Source of the DNA: Plasmodium brasilianum
Taxonomy: Eukaryota > Apicomplexa > Aconoidasida > Haemosporida > Plasmodiidae
Direction: 5' to 3'
DNA length: 64,000 bases
Assembly (NCBI RefSeq): GCF_023973825.1
Contig: NC_090123.1
Coordinates: 1,781,501 to 1,845,500 of the forward strand
The notes beneath the pieces were generated by a model, which worked only from the letters and a program-made list of their open reading frames with translations, was not told the origin of the DNA and searched no databases. Shown one piece after another: positions 48,892 through 61,300 of the stretch. Every line of letters starts with the position of its first letter. Position 1 is the first letter of the stretch. The translations under genes and the position numbers were made by a program.

Positions 48892-50759
48892 CAAGAAAAA
48901 AAGTGAATCGTGCAATAAAGTATAAATATTTTATATATATTTGATTGTAAAAGAAATGAAGAAACGTATAGTAGTATATATAGTATAGTGCAATATAAAT
49001 ATTTCACAATTTGAATATTTTTTTTTAATTATGTATAATTTAAAAATAATTTAGTTCAGATTTTTTTCCCTTTATAAATATTTTATAAATTTTAATATGA
49101 CTTATATTCATTTGAATGAGCAAAAATAAGTATAATATTGTATTATATGAATTACGGAATGTATATACAGATATTTATTGAGAGTTTTTAAAATAAACAG
49201 ATATTTTTATTCAGAGATATGTGTTATATGCTAATATATAGTTTAGGAAATAAAAATTATTGCTAATGATGTGATAATTTTTACAAGGTAATACATTTAA
49301 ATAATTATCAAATTTTTTATTAAATATATAATTAGGTGAATGTTATTAGATACAATGTTATATTCATAATATATGGAAGAAAAAGAAAAAGCACATGTTT
49401 ATCATATTTATAGAAGTAATTAAAGAGATACATAAATTACATTTATTAACAAAGTGTTATTATAGACTTCATTTTGATTTGTAATAATCTGTTAATAATA
49501 TTCATGTACTCAGGAAAATATTAAAATATTGAATTTGAAGTTAATGATACTGAGATTTATTATTGAATGTTCCTACCTTTGATGTAATATATGGAAGAAA
49601 ATTTCTTGAGTTTTGGAATTGTATTTTACTTTTTTTATACTGTACAATGATACATGGAAAAAAATATGTATGATTCACTTTATTTTAAGTTAAAAAGAAT
49701 TTTTGTAAGTGAAAATGTTAACGATATGGAAGTGTAAAAATTTACACCATTTAAAACTTTGGTGAAATAGTTGATCTAAGATATATATTAATGAAAAGTT
49801 ATTATAAATGGATATCTTTTGACAAAATAAAAATATGACTTTTTTTCAAGATATTTAAGATGATAATAAAGAGTGAAAATGCCGGGATGAGTGGGTTAGA
49901 ACAAAATAAATGATAACCAATGGATGATATGGTGTCGATTATACAGTAATTGCAAAAATTTTAATAAAAAATGGGAGAAAATAAGAAGTACTACATTATC
50001 TGCTATAAACAAACGTAATTAATAAATAATTATATTTTATTTAGACATTTTACAGATAAATAATTAATAATAGTTGAAACACGCCACTAAATTAAAAAGA
50101 AAAAGTACATATATTTCCAAAGAAAAAAATGTGAATAAATGTAAGTTAATTAATTGCACTTTTCCATATTATTTTTTCTTGAAAATGCTAAGGTTTTTCT
50201 CCAATATATAGTTAATATATATATATATATATATATATGTAGATAGATAGATAGATAAATCGCTGTAAAAGTATATTTTTACATAAATAATGAAACTGTA
50301 CTATTTTTAAGTAACATTTTGAATATAAATGATTTATATTACGGGATATACAGAATTATATTAAGGCAATTTTATAAGATGAATTATGAAAAATAATTAA
50401 TTCAAATATTACATAATTGCATTAGGGACATGCCCTTTTTTGTTATTAAGCATATAAAATTTTATGTCTTCGAATTCCTGTAACAATTAAAAATTTATAA
50501 GATTAATTTTTTACAGTAAAAATATATTTTATAATTATAAGTAGACTTAGATTTATTTATGCACTAATTTTATCTGTATTAACCTAAAAAAGATGTATTA
50601 TAAAGTTGTAAAAAATATCATTTTAATAATGTAATGATGAACAACTTTAAATATGTTTGATATGTAGAATTAACTTATAGACCATAAGAAAACAAAATAA
50701 TAGACTTAATTACGGCAAAAAAAAGGAATAAGATTACATAAAAAGTTGTGACGAACATA
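48892..50759. other. AT-rich region with a faint Trp-containing relic
   Basis: No gene is supported. Between about 49590 and 50010 (+) short pieces rich in Trp and Lys recur in different frames (for example DEWVRTK and NDNQWMIW, then NKKWEKIRSTT near 49905-49995). This could be a decayed tryptophan-rich or STP1-tail-like sequence. At 50214-50260 a TA run is followed by GATA tetranucleotide repeats. Confidence 0.35.
50239..50260 (+). repeat. GATA microsatellite after a TA run
   Basis: Four or five GATA units follow directly on a TA dinucleotide run that begins near 50214. It lies in intergenic DNA with no associated gene. Confidence 0.8.
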
Positions 50760-51460
50760 GCTTCAGAATGTACTTTATGTCTTTTTGTAAAATATAAATA
50801 TTTAATAAGTCCATTTTGAAATTTTAAAGATTGATTTTTATTCCTTTAGCTTATCTGGATTGAACATGCTTCAGCTTAATTCTTTGAGTCTACTTTTTTT
50901 GATGGAGTGCGGTGGTTTATATGTTTGTGAGTGTTATCACAATGTTTTAGTCTATTATATTTTTTTTAAAATTATGTTTAAAGTCCAAGGAATAATCTTG
51001 TTTTTGAGATTTTTTGCATTTCATCAAATCATTATGTTCTTGTTTAGAAATGCCATGGTTTAGTAATTTATTCAAGTGTCTTCGAAAAGAGCCATCATGT
51101 TCTAATGCATTTAGTTTTTCTCCAAATGTATCATTACTTTTATATTATAAATCATATATATTTCATTTTTTAACATTTCATATATTTGATTTTCCTCCAC
51201 TTTTGCTTAACTATTTAGTAATCTGCTAAATATTATATTTAATGTATTGTTTCGGATTTATTCCTCATTCCATGATTTAGCGAATACGGTTAACTAAAAA
51301 TAATTATATATATATTCAATAAAAAAAAATATAATATTTTTTTATAATATATGCATAAAAATTTTGTTTCCGCATAAAAAGAAAAAGTGACAAAAACGAG
51401 CAAAATAATTTTATGTATAATAATTAAGGTGCCTCATCAGAATATTTCCATGTCTATATT
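50760..51460 (-). pseudogene. broken relative of the large exported-protein family
   Basis: On the minus strand an acceptor (atttttag) at 51294 is followed by LTVFAKSWNEE (51293-51261), matching the GKSW opening of exon 2 in the genes at 7.7 and 19.1 kb, and then by a stop. Further on, SNDTFGEKLNALEHDGSFRR begins a coherent frame of about 63 codons (51145-50960) with the FEK/FxxxLNALxxD repeat style of exported proteins. It ends in NFKKNIID and a stop. The next frame continues with HCDNTHKHINHRTPSKK. A hydrophobic, exon 1-like stretch (HKIILLVFVTFSFY) lies upstream at about 51420-51375. The (+) ORFs at 50860-51063 and 51014-51229 are antisense shadows. Confidence 0.6.
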
Positions 51461-54400
51461 AAAGGTGAAAAAATAATGGAATTCGTAAAAATGAAGAGCA
51501 TATTATTTGTAATTTCTTTTATATTGAATTTTTCTAATGTTGTTAAAACTTTTGCAATAATTTATGTACTATATATATAAGATATTTTATGTAATAATAA
51601 GTACTTTGTTGTAATTTATTTTAATTATTTTCTATTATGTTAGAATAAAAAAGCTTTAGTTTTTTTTTTGTAAAAAATATAACTGCAGTATAATATGAAG
51701 CAGAAAGAGAATATAATTTAAAGAAAATATTTTGTTAGTAGTATTATTTAAAAGTATTATTAATTAATATTATTCAAATAACAAGAAAGAAACAGAATAT
51801 CATGAAAATTTGAAGGATATAATTGTATAAAAATTATAATTGAACACGCAAACAATGTATTTCAAATAAGAAAAGAAAATACATTATATATATGTATTTA
51901 TATCATACATAGAAAAAATATTGCATTGAAAAGTATATAATTGGGGATAAGATCTAGTAAAATAATATGCATTAGGATATATATATATAATATTTATATA
52001 AAGACTATTATGTTTAAATCTGTCGTTAGAAATTGTATAATAAAAATTTTTTAAAATTTGTTTATTAATTATTCCTTTTCAATGTTTTTTATATTATATT
52101 TGATAAATATTAATGGTGAAAAAGGAAAAGGAATATACATAACAGTAGTAGAAGTACAATGTATTAATATACTTATATTATATATAGTATTATTTTTAAG
52201 TATAGCTTGATATTGTGTAATTAATAAATATTAAGTTTTAAAAGTATAATAATTTAACGCACTCATGGTTTTACTTTTATATAATAAAAAATATATGAAA
52301 TTTTTGTTTTGTATAATAATTTAACAGTGTGTTCTGTTTATTCCTTACAGGGGATGTATTTTTATATATAATCTCAAAAATTCCTATAAAATATTACTAA
52401 GAAGTATATTAAAACTATAAAATATAAACTTTTGTATAATTTTTTTTATACAAGTTTCAATAATGTAAATAAGAGTAATACGATAAGCATAAAAACAAAT
52501 AAATAAAAAATTTTCCGTTTGAAATATGAATTTTTTTTTTTAAGATAAAATATAATTTATTTATGCTAGTTGTTTGGTTTATTTTAAGTGAATTTAACAT
52601 TTATTCAAATTTTTTAATATTAAAATGTACGAAATAATATTAAATATAAAAATATTAGCAAGGATAAAATTTTCCTAAGGGTCTATACATTTAAAATAAA
52701 AAATATAATTAATAATATAATAAAAAAATAAATAAAGAAAAAATAATAAATACATAAAAGTTTAAAATGTTATAAATAATTGTTTATATATATATATATA
52801 TATCTAATAGACACTTGAATAATTTAATAATTTGTATTTTTATTAGCTATTTTACATAATATAATTTGGAAATGTATGAAATATCGTGAAAAAATGGCTT
52901 CACTGAGTTAAATTTATGAATGAATCAAGAATATGACTAGATAGAATTATTTAACATTACTTGTAATAAAGAATTATTAATTAAAATTATGTATATTATA
53001 TTTACAATATAGTATTAAAATGGTATTAAACTTTTTTAATATTTCCTTCTAAAACTATGTTTCAATTATATTTCATGTAATAATATAGACATATTACAGG
53101 TTTATTAAATATTTTTTTTGTGTACTATATCTGTAATGAAAAAGTTGAAACAAGCTCCTTCTATTTATTATCCGTACATCAAATATCTCTATTTTTAATT
53201 ATGTTCTAAATTTGTACGTATATACGGTGTGTACTTGTTTATAAAAAGTTATTATTTTTTAAAGACAGTAAAATTGACTATTATGTAAAAATATATTTTG
53301 TAGAGTTTCATATATATAAAGATGTTAATAATATAAAATATATTTTTATTTTTAATTATAGCTGAATGTTATATTTATTGGCTGCTTACGTGCATGACTA
53401 TAATACCAAAAAATAACCTTAACTTACATTATAATTTGGAATCTTTTAATCGGAGTCATATATAATAAATCGTTCATGTGAATAAAAGTAACTTATGAAA
53501 AATAGATTTGTTCTTGAATTTTTTTACATAAAGGATGAATTAGAATGATAAGTCTAATGAAAAAAATTATTTAACATATTGCATATTTTTATTCATGATA
53601 TATTTCGTATATAAAAGTAATGAATTATTAAATATTTAAACAAAACTGAAAATGATAAAAATTTAAGTGGAATGAACTTTCTAAATAAAATATATATAAA
53701 TGTATAAAAATAATATGAATACTTTGTATTTTAAATATTACTACATATGCTATGTTGACACGAATATGTAAGTAGACCTTTTCTTCAAAAATAACACTAT
53801 ATAACCAAATAAAATAATAAAAAATTATTATACGGATAAATATGTAATACTTCTCGTTTTATTCATAAAGATAAATGTAGAGCGCTTATTTATAATCCCT
53901 CATATTAATTATTATAAATAGTTAATATAAATAATCTTTCTATTTTACGAACGAGCTATATTTATTAGAAATACGTTACACATATAATAAAATTACAGAT
54001 GAATATAAATGAAAGGAAGTTGTAAAATGCACGTAAGAAAGACAAAAAAAAAAAAAAAAAGAATACGTAGATGCAACAGACAAATAGACGGAATAGTAGT
54101 ATTTTACTTTATTTTGCTATTGTTAATATAATGTTTTATGAATTTATTATAAAATTAGTTAATGGAAAATTTGAGAAAAATTAGTTTCACGTTTTCTCTA
54201 TATTTCTATGTAATAAAAATATTTATATATAAAATGTAATTTAGGAATATATTTTGTTTTATAACATGTAATTACATAACAAAATGAAAAATAAAATAAA
54301 AAATAAGGGAAAAAAAAAAAAATTATAAAATTCTAATATTTTAAGAATAATTTATTAAAAATTTAAAAATAAGAAATTGAAGTATAATTATAATCTATCT

Positions 54401-55767
54401 TTTAATTTCTAAATTTTTGAAATATTATATATATTATATTAGCGAAAAATAAAAAATAATATATATGAATAAATATTTGTTTTTCTCATATTTACTAATA
54501 AATGATATATTGTATACATATATGTACATGTATAAATATTTAATTATTCATAATGAAAATCTCATTTCTTGTAATTACCTCTTTTTAATTTAACAATAAT
54601 TATAATGTTTTATAAGTACTTAAAATATTTTAAATCATTCATATTAGTTGTTGTATATATATATATATATATATGTAGGTATCACCATATATTATATGTG
54701 CAACATGAAGAATGTAAAGGAATAGGATATTTTTTAATTTGTTTTTTCTTTTTACGAATTAAAAGTATCTACTGTTGTAAGAAATATGTAATATAATGTC
54801 ATTAATTCAGCGTATCGTATCTTTAGATCACAAATAATATATTAAATGTATATTTAGTTAATACTTCATATTAATCAAGGAATAATTATATTCATTTGTT
54901 TAATTACATATTCTGATAATAACAAATTCATTAAACCTTATATTAGGTTGTCAATGTTGAACAGGTTTACTCAACATAACAAGAAACTCTGTACCTTAAT
55001 ACCAAAGCAAAATAAATTATCAGAGAATATAATAATTTTTTTTTCATTTGTTCTTAAAAAATATTATTATTAAACATAAGAAAAATTCATTAAACTTGAG
55101 ATAAAATATATTATTGTATTTTTTTAAAATTATATAATTTTAACAATAAATTACTAATATTATGTTTAGACAAATTAATCATTTATTGAAAAGTGAAAAA
55201 AAGTTGACAAATATTATATTAATAAATAAAAGTATTATTATGTAATGTGCTAATCTTTGCTTTTACATATCTATTCTCGGAAGCTCGTTCTAAATATGAT
55301 ATTATGTATTAATTTAATATATATATAAATAAATAACATACATTTTGTAAAAATATATTTAGAATATATAATAAGTTATAATTTTAATTTGTATTATTAT
55401 TTATTAAGGAATGAGACAAAAATCATTTCTTAAATTTTCATGAATTAATATGTTGTTATTTAATATAAAATATATATATATTATAATCTTAATACTTTTA
55501 TTGAATCAAAGATTAATATAAATATTCTATATATATTCTTAGAGAAATAGAAAATAATATTTTTATGTGGAATGTTTTTTAAATAAATATTTTTAACACT
55601 TAATATATCATGTTTTTTTTTCTCTTTTAGATTACTCTGTATACTGCATTTTTCGTTTCCCCTGTTATCTTCATATATTATAGAATATAAAATACGTTTT
55701 CTTATTTATCATCACCTTATTTTACTTAAATATCGTTAGATTATATTTTGAATCTATCCCTGTGAAT
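51461..55767. other. long AT-rich intergenic region
   Basis: No gene is supported. Short + frames at 54027-54131 (Lys run followed by a hydrophobic end), 54605-54796 and 54955-55074 (starting MLNRFTQHNKKLC) have neither splice context nor family features. The DNA is otherwise homopolymer- and TA-rich. The part next to 55768 is the 3' flank of STP1. Confidence 0.5.
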
Positions 55768-58362
55768 TTATGGAGTACTTTTTTCTGCAATTCCAACATA
55801 TCCGTTTGTTATCTCATCATTATCTATAGGGCTCACATATTTGCTATCTTCTCTTATCCAATTTTCTATATCATTTCTAAAACGGTGTTCCTCTGCACAT
55901 CCGTGAATTTCTTTATTTTTTCTATTTTCTGAAGCATCGCCGTTAATATGAAATGTGTTTTCTGTAATTTCTAATTTTTTATTTAAATTTCCTTCTTTCT
56001 TCCATTGATTTATGGAACCATCCAAATGTGATTCCCTAATTTCTATATACTCCTCTTTTTTACATTCTTCTATTACCATCATAAGAATCAGTGTACACAG
56101 TTTTTCTAGAAATTGTTCTTTTATACATTTATATAATTCTTCATAACTTTCTTTATTTTCCAGTTCCTCTTTATATATTAATGATACATCATTTGTATTT
56201 TGTTCATTTTCAAATACATCTGATAAATTATTGAGTTCATCAGACAATTCCTTAAACCAATTCTGTTCAATATATTCTTTTATAATTATGCCCTTTTTTG
56301 ATATCCACTGTCTCCATATATCTTTTTCTCTTTCAACAAATTGAACATTTTTAATTTCATTTGAGGAGTTCTTTTTTAATTCTTCACTTTTTTTTAAGTA
56401 AGCTTGTTCACTTTTCCATTCATTTTTCAAATTATTAAACCAGTCTTCTTTTTTTAGTTTTTCAGAAAGACTTCTATGTTTTTCTGCCCATTTGTTCCAT
56501 AGAATTTTTTGTTCGTCCATATTATTGCTACTTTTAATATTTTCTATTATTAGTTTATCATTTGTTAAATTAGAATAGGTCCAATATGTTTCTTTTGTGA
56601 AAACTTCTAGGCATATTTCTAAAAATTCTCCTTTGTTTAATTCCCATTCTTCATTTCTACATTCTTTTAGTACTTCCATATGTACCTCTATGATAGTTAT
56701 AGACTTGTCTTTTTTTAGGTGTGATATATTTACATTTTTTTCGAAGTTATGTTCATTTATATTTATTTTTTTTATAATTTCTTCGTCATCGCATATTGGT
56801 TTATCTAAATGATCATCGGTATGAAACTCACTTTTTCCATCAGAATGTGGAGGTATTAGTAATCTTAGGAACTTTACTTGTCTTGTTCTTATTCTTTTTT
56901 TTTTTTTTAATAACCCCATTATAGCATACTACGATATGAAAAGATAGTTTTTTAAAATAAATTAATACAATAATCAAATGCATAACATATTTTTAGTAAG
57001 TTTCATTTTACTTTAAAGAAAAGGGAAAATAGAATAATTATTAGACAGCTTATTACGATAGATGCTATATTTTGGATTGGTGGATTTTGTGGTGGACCTG
57101 TAATTGCATTTTAAATATATATATTACATATTATAGTTATTTATAAAATAAAAAAATAAGTATAATATTTGGTACTTGGAATATTACTTATTGAAGGAGA
57201 AACAAGAGAATGTGAAGGAGCAGATGATGCCTTAGGGTATGGTGTTGTAGTTTCAGGGTCAAAGGATACTTCTGAGACTGGAGTTGAGTGATTTGATGGA
57301 GCAGGAGGTATTAATTTTTCTGTAAGTTTAGAAACTAAAGCAGTTTTTGAATCATGGGATTCTGAGTCCTCAGCTTGTTTACTTGGATTTTCTGCATTTG
57401 CAACTTCAGGTTCTGTTTTAGGTGGATAATTAACTGAAGATACACTTTCTGATTTTGCAGAGGGAACTGTGTGTGGCGAAGAATCTGTTTGTAGAGGAAA
57501 ATCCGTTTGCATAGAAGCTTTATCTTGAGTTATAGGAAAATCATGACTTACTCTTCCTTTTTCTTTATCTTGTGGTCCTTCAGCATTGCTTTTTGTAACA
57601 GTTTTTTCTTGTAATTTTTTGTTCGACGTTGAGCAATTATTAATTTTTTCAAATGTGTGTGCTTTACGTATATCGCATTTTCTATCTTTTGGAAATTTTA
57701 TTTCTAATTTTTTTATATTAGTACTGTCTTTAACAAGATCTTTATTTTTATCAAAATGACTCTTTCTTTCATCAATCCATTCATTATATTTGCTACATTT
57801 AGATTCATAATTATCTGAAATATTATCTGCTGTTTTAAGGCTATCTAATTCTTCCTTTCTTTTTTTTCTTTCTTCACAGAAGTTATCTGCTTCATATGTT
57901 AATTGTAAAAGTTGTTTATCTTTTTGCTCAAAAATTATAGGACATCCGCCATGTTGTTTAAGCTTTTTAAAAAGACCTTTAAAATGATTATTAAGTGTTG
58001 GTTTCCAATTTTCTGGTTTAGAAAGATATTGTGGAGGTTTATCCTTTTTCAAAATGAAATAATCAGCCAAATTTAAGCATCTATTCCTAAATCGTTGTTT
58101 ATCCGTCTCTGTTCTTAAAGAATTGATTTCTTTTGGAATATATTGTTTAATTTCTTTATATTCTTTTGAGGTTATGAATTCTCCTGCTCCAAAACCAAAT
58201 CCAATGTAGCTCTAGATTCAAAAGAATTATTAGGAATTTTTTAAGAACTGATTTTTACGTTAGTTTTATCATCACTTTTTTTATAAAAAATAAATAAATT
58301 ATGAATAAATTTAGACATTAAAAAAAAAAAAGGAATATTATCTTGGGTTGTGTACCTACCAT
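55768..58362 (-). CDS. STP1: STP1 protein, four exons, apparently complete
   Basis: I read four exons on the minus strand: 58362-58360 (ATG alone, tentative), 58211-57176, 57097-57012 and 56928-55768. All introns are GT-AG (148, 78 and 83 nt) and keep the frame, giving 761 aa. Exon 2 starts SYIGFGFGAGEFITSKEY, the N-terminal domain typical of STP1, with Cys/Trp-containing sequence (RNRCLNLADYF, KPENWKPTLNNHF, EADNFCEERKKRKEE). A Pro/Ser/Thr-rich stretch covers about residues 205-345. Exon 3 encodes PPQNPPIQN and one TM segment (IASIVISCLIIILFSLFF, about 357-374). Exon 4 is the intracellular tail: Lys/Arg run, then IIEVHMEVLKECRNEEWEL and Trp-rich units (ILWNKWAEKH, DWFNNLKNEWKSE, DIWRQWISKKG, NWFKELSD). 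STP1 proteins are presumed surface or membrane proteins of infected cells, related in their tails to SURFIN/SICA-type proteins; their function is unknown. No internal stop was seen. Confidence 0.9.
58360..58362 (-). other. tentative ATG-only first exon of STP1
   Basis: On the minus strand ATG at 58362-58360 is followed immediately by gtaggt, a good donor. Joining it to the acceptor ...ttgaatctag (exon 2 from 58211) keeps phase 0 and supplies the start codon that exon 2 lacks upstream of SYIGF. Without it the first in-frame ATG would be at the MADYF-like position 58070 (an alternative codon) or later, which would cut the conserved N-terminus. Confidence 0.5.
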
Positions 58363-61300
58363 GATGACTTTACATTATTATTTTAGTTTGTTGTAAATAA
58401 TAATCTGTAGGAAAATATAAATTTATGTCTTTTTATATATTAATGGAGTAATTTTAAAAATGATATATATTAGGAGAAAATTTTAAATTATCATCTACAT
58501 AAGCACTTATTTAAGAACCATAAAATAATTGAATACATTGATATTTATTATATATACTTGTTACCTTTTTTTTCCTTATGTAAATATACGACAACAGGAA
58601 GAATGCCCTAACTATATTTTGATATGAAATCAAATTTATGTATATATATTTATATAAAACTCATACTCATTTTATAAAGAAAAAGGTATATATCTTTAAA
58701 ATATTGAATATAAATAAGATAAATAAGTGATATAATATATATTATTTAAAATTATTATTAATATGTGTATTATATCTTTTTTTTTTTTCTTTAATTAAGA
58801 CACATTTATATAAATATTTCTATCTGTATTATTGTATATAATATTTTTTAACTATTTATTCCTACGAGAATAGGTAGGTTATAAACAAATTTATTACTAG
58901 TGTTAGTTGTATGTTTACTTTTTGTGATATATTTGTTATTTATTTTTGATATAATGCATTATGTTGTTATAATCTGTTTGTTAACAATTTTTTGTATTTA
59001 CTAAACTATATATATAGATGAGAATTATTATTATATAAATTATTCCAAATGTTTTGCTATAGTATGAAAAGTACGTATCATTAAAATTTTGTATTACTCT
59101 TAACGTTATATATATATTTCATTTACCTAAAAATTAATTATTTATTATATATACTGGACCAATGAATAGTTTTAAAACAATATAGTTTATTATATATATA
59201 TTTATATTTACTTTTTATATATGCCTATTCGAACTATTATACATGAATAATTTCTTCTAGACTAAATTATAATTAATAAAATGTATATTTATATCTATTA
59301 ATTAATTAAAATGCATATGGAACATTAATCTAAATATGATAAAAATTTAGGTTATATTTATATTAAAATTAATTATATTGTTAAAAAAAATAAAATAAGT
59401 TATTACTTCATAATAAGAAATAAAAATATTGTAAGTCCTTGTAAATAGAATAATATGTAACATTATATTATGTAAAAATCATTTAAGATTTATAAGTTTT
59501 TGCTATAATTATTCTTAGGTATTTTCGAATAAATAGTTTAAAAGTATGTTATTTATTTTTTGTTTTTTTTCTTCATTTTATAATAAATGAAAATATTCCT
59601 TTAACTTTATTAATTAAAATTACATTAACATGAAAATAAAATAGTCTCATGTTTTATTTTTTTTATACTTGTAAAGATATGAATTGATAAATGACATCAT
59701 AGAACAATTTAAACGTATTACGAAAAACTTCGATTATATTATTATAATGTACATATGTTATTTTTTATTTTAGTATTCTATTTGAAACAAATACATAATA
59801 GGTAATTAATGGTCAGTAATTTAAAAAAATATATATATTTTAATAATATATTTTCGTAAATTATTATGTAACGTAAATAATTAAGGCACTGTGGTTATGT
59901 TTAATTATTCTGTTATATTAAAGAGTGATTGATTCATTTATTTTTTGTTCTTTGTTTTAATTTTTTTTTTTTTTTTTATTATAATAGCATTCTTTTTTAC
60001 TTCTTTTTAAAATATGTAACCTAATAAAAATAAAGAGTATATATATATAAAAACAATTTCTAAGGTTTTAAGATATTATATATTTATACTGTTTCACTTG
60101 AATACATTAATTATTTATATGGTAGACAATACATAACAGAGTTATAATATTACGGGTATGTGTAACAATATGAAAAAAAATATAATTTTGTCAGATGTCT
60201 GAAAAATTATGAAAAAAAATATGTAAAATTAGTTTTAGAATATTTATATAAGAATATTTATCTGTTTTTTTTTTTTTTTTTTTTTTTTATATTTTCACTA
60301 TATTATGAATATATTATAATAATTTTTTTCTTTTTTGATTTATAATTCATCATTTTTTTTTTTATAATCAAAATTATTTTATGATACTGCAATTTGCGTA
60401 TATGATATTTAATTAAAAATAATGAAAAATTAATTACATTTCATATAAACTATTGAATAGTTTTTTATGTTATTTTAAGCGTATTATATATTTATGTAAA
60501 AACTAATATTTAACATTAAAATATATATTTTGAACGTGTAAAATTTTCGTATCAAATAACTTAGTAGAATTGCAATATATTTATATTTATACAAAGTATC
60601 AGAGAATGAAGCTGAGCATATACATAAATGTAAAATTTTTTATGATAATTTAGTTAAATAAAATATTATAAATTTTCTCTTTTTAATAAATAAAATGATC
60701 AATGGAATAATTGTGATTTATATTATTATAAAACAGCAACTACTAATTTAAATTTGTAGTTCATAGTATTTCATACTATATTTTATAATTATGGATATAT
60801 TTTAGTAGTATAAGAAGAATTAAGGAATAATATATATGAAAAATATAAAAAAACATAAATATTTTACTATAAATAAGTTTTAATTTTTCGCATTTTCTTA
60901 TATATGTACTCATAAACATAGAGTAGAATCGTATATTATAAAAACCATATCTTTATATGCCATTTTAAGTATATTATCATAAATTATATTTATGGACCCT
61001 AACTTTGTATAAAATATGTGATATTATACTTAAGTTTTAGTTAATATCATTTAATTATAAGGATTATATATTTTAGTTCTATGTATAATATATTTAATAT
61101 CAATTCTATAAATTTTGGACAGATAATGCAAAATTTGAATTCAATAATTTATTGAATTTTTAGCAGATTAGTTATCATAGTATAAAAATTATTATTTGTG
61201 TGTGAATACTACATTAATATATATTATAGTATTATTATTAAGAATTTTCAGTTAGTTAAAATGTAATTTGATCTATTTATTCCTTTCATAGCGCACTTAT

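Noticed and set aside
50860..51229. Two overlapping (+) ORFs
   Set aside because: Antisense of the minus-strand exported-family relic, which has an acceptor and the KSW opening.
54027..54131. 34-codon ORF with Lys run and hydrophobic end
   Set aside because: Driven by a 17-A homopolymer; no context supports expression.
56597..56812. 71-codon (+) ORF
   Set aside because: Antisense shadow of STP1 exon 4.
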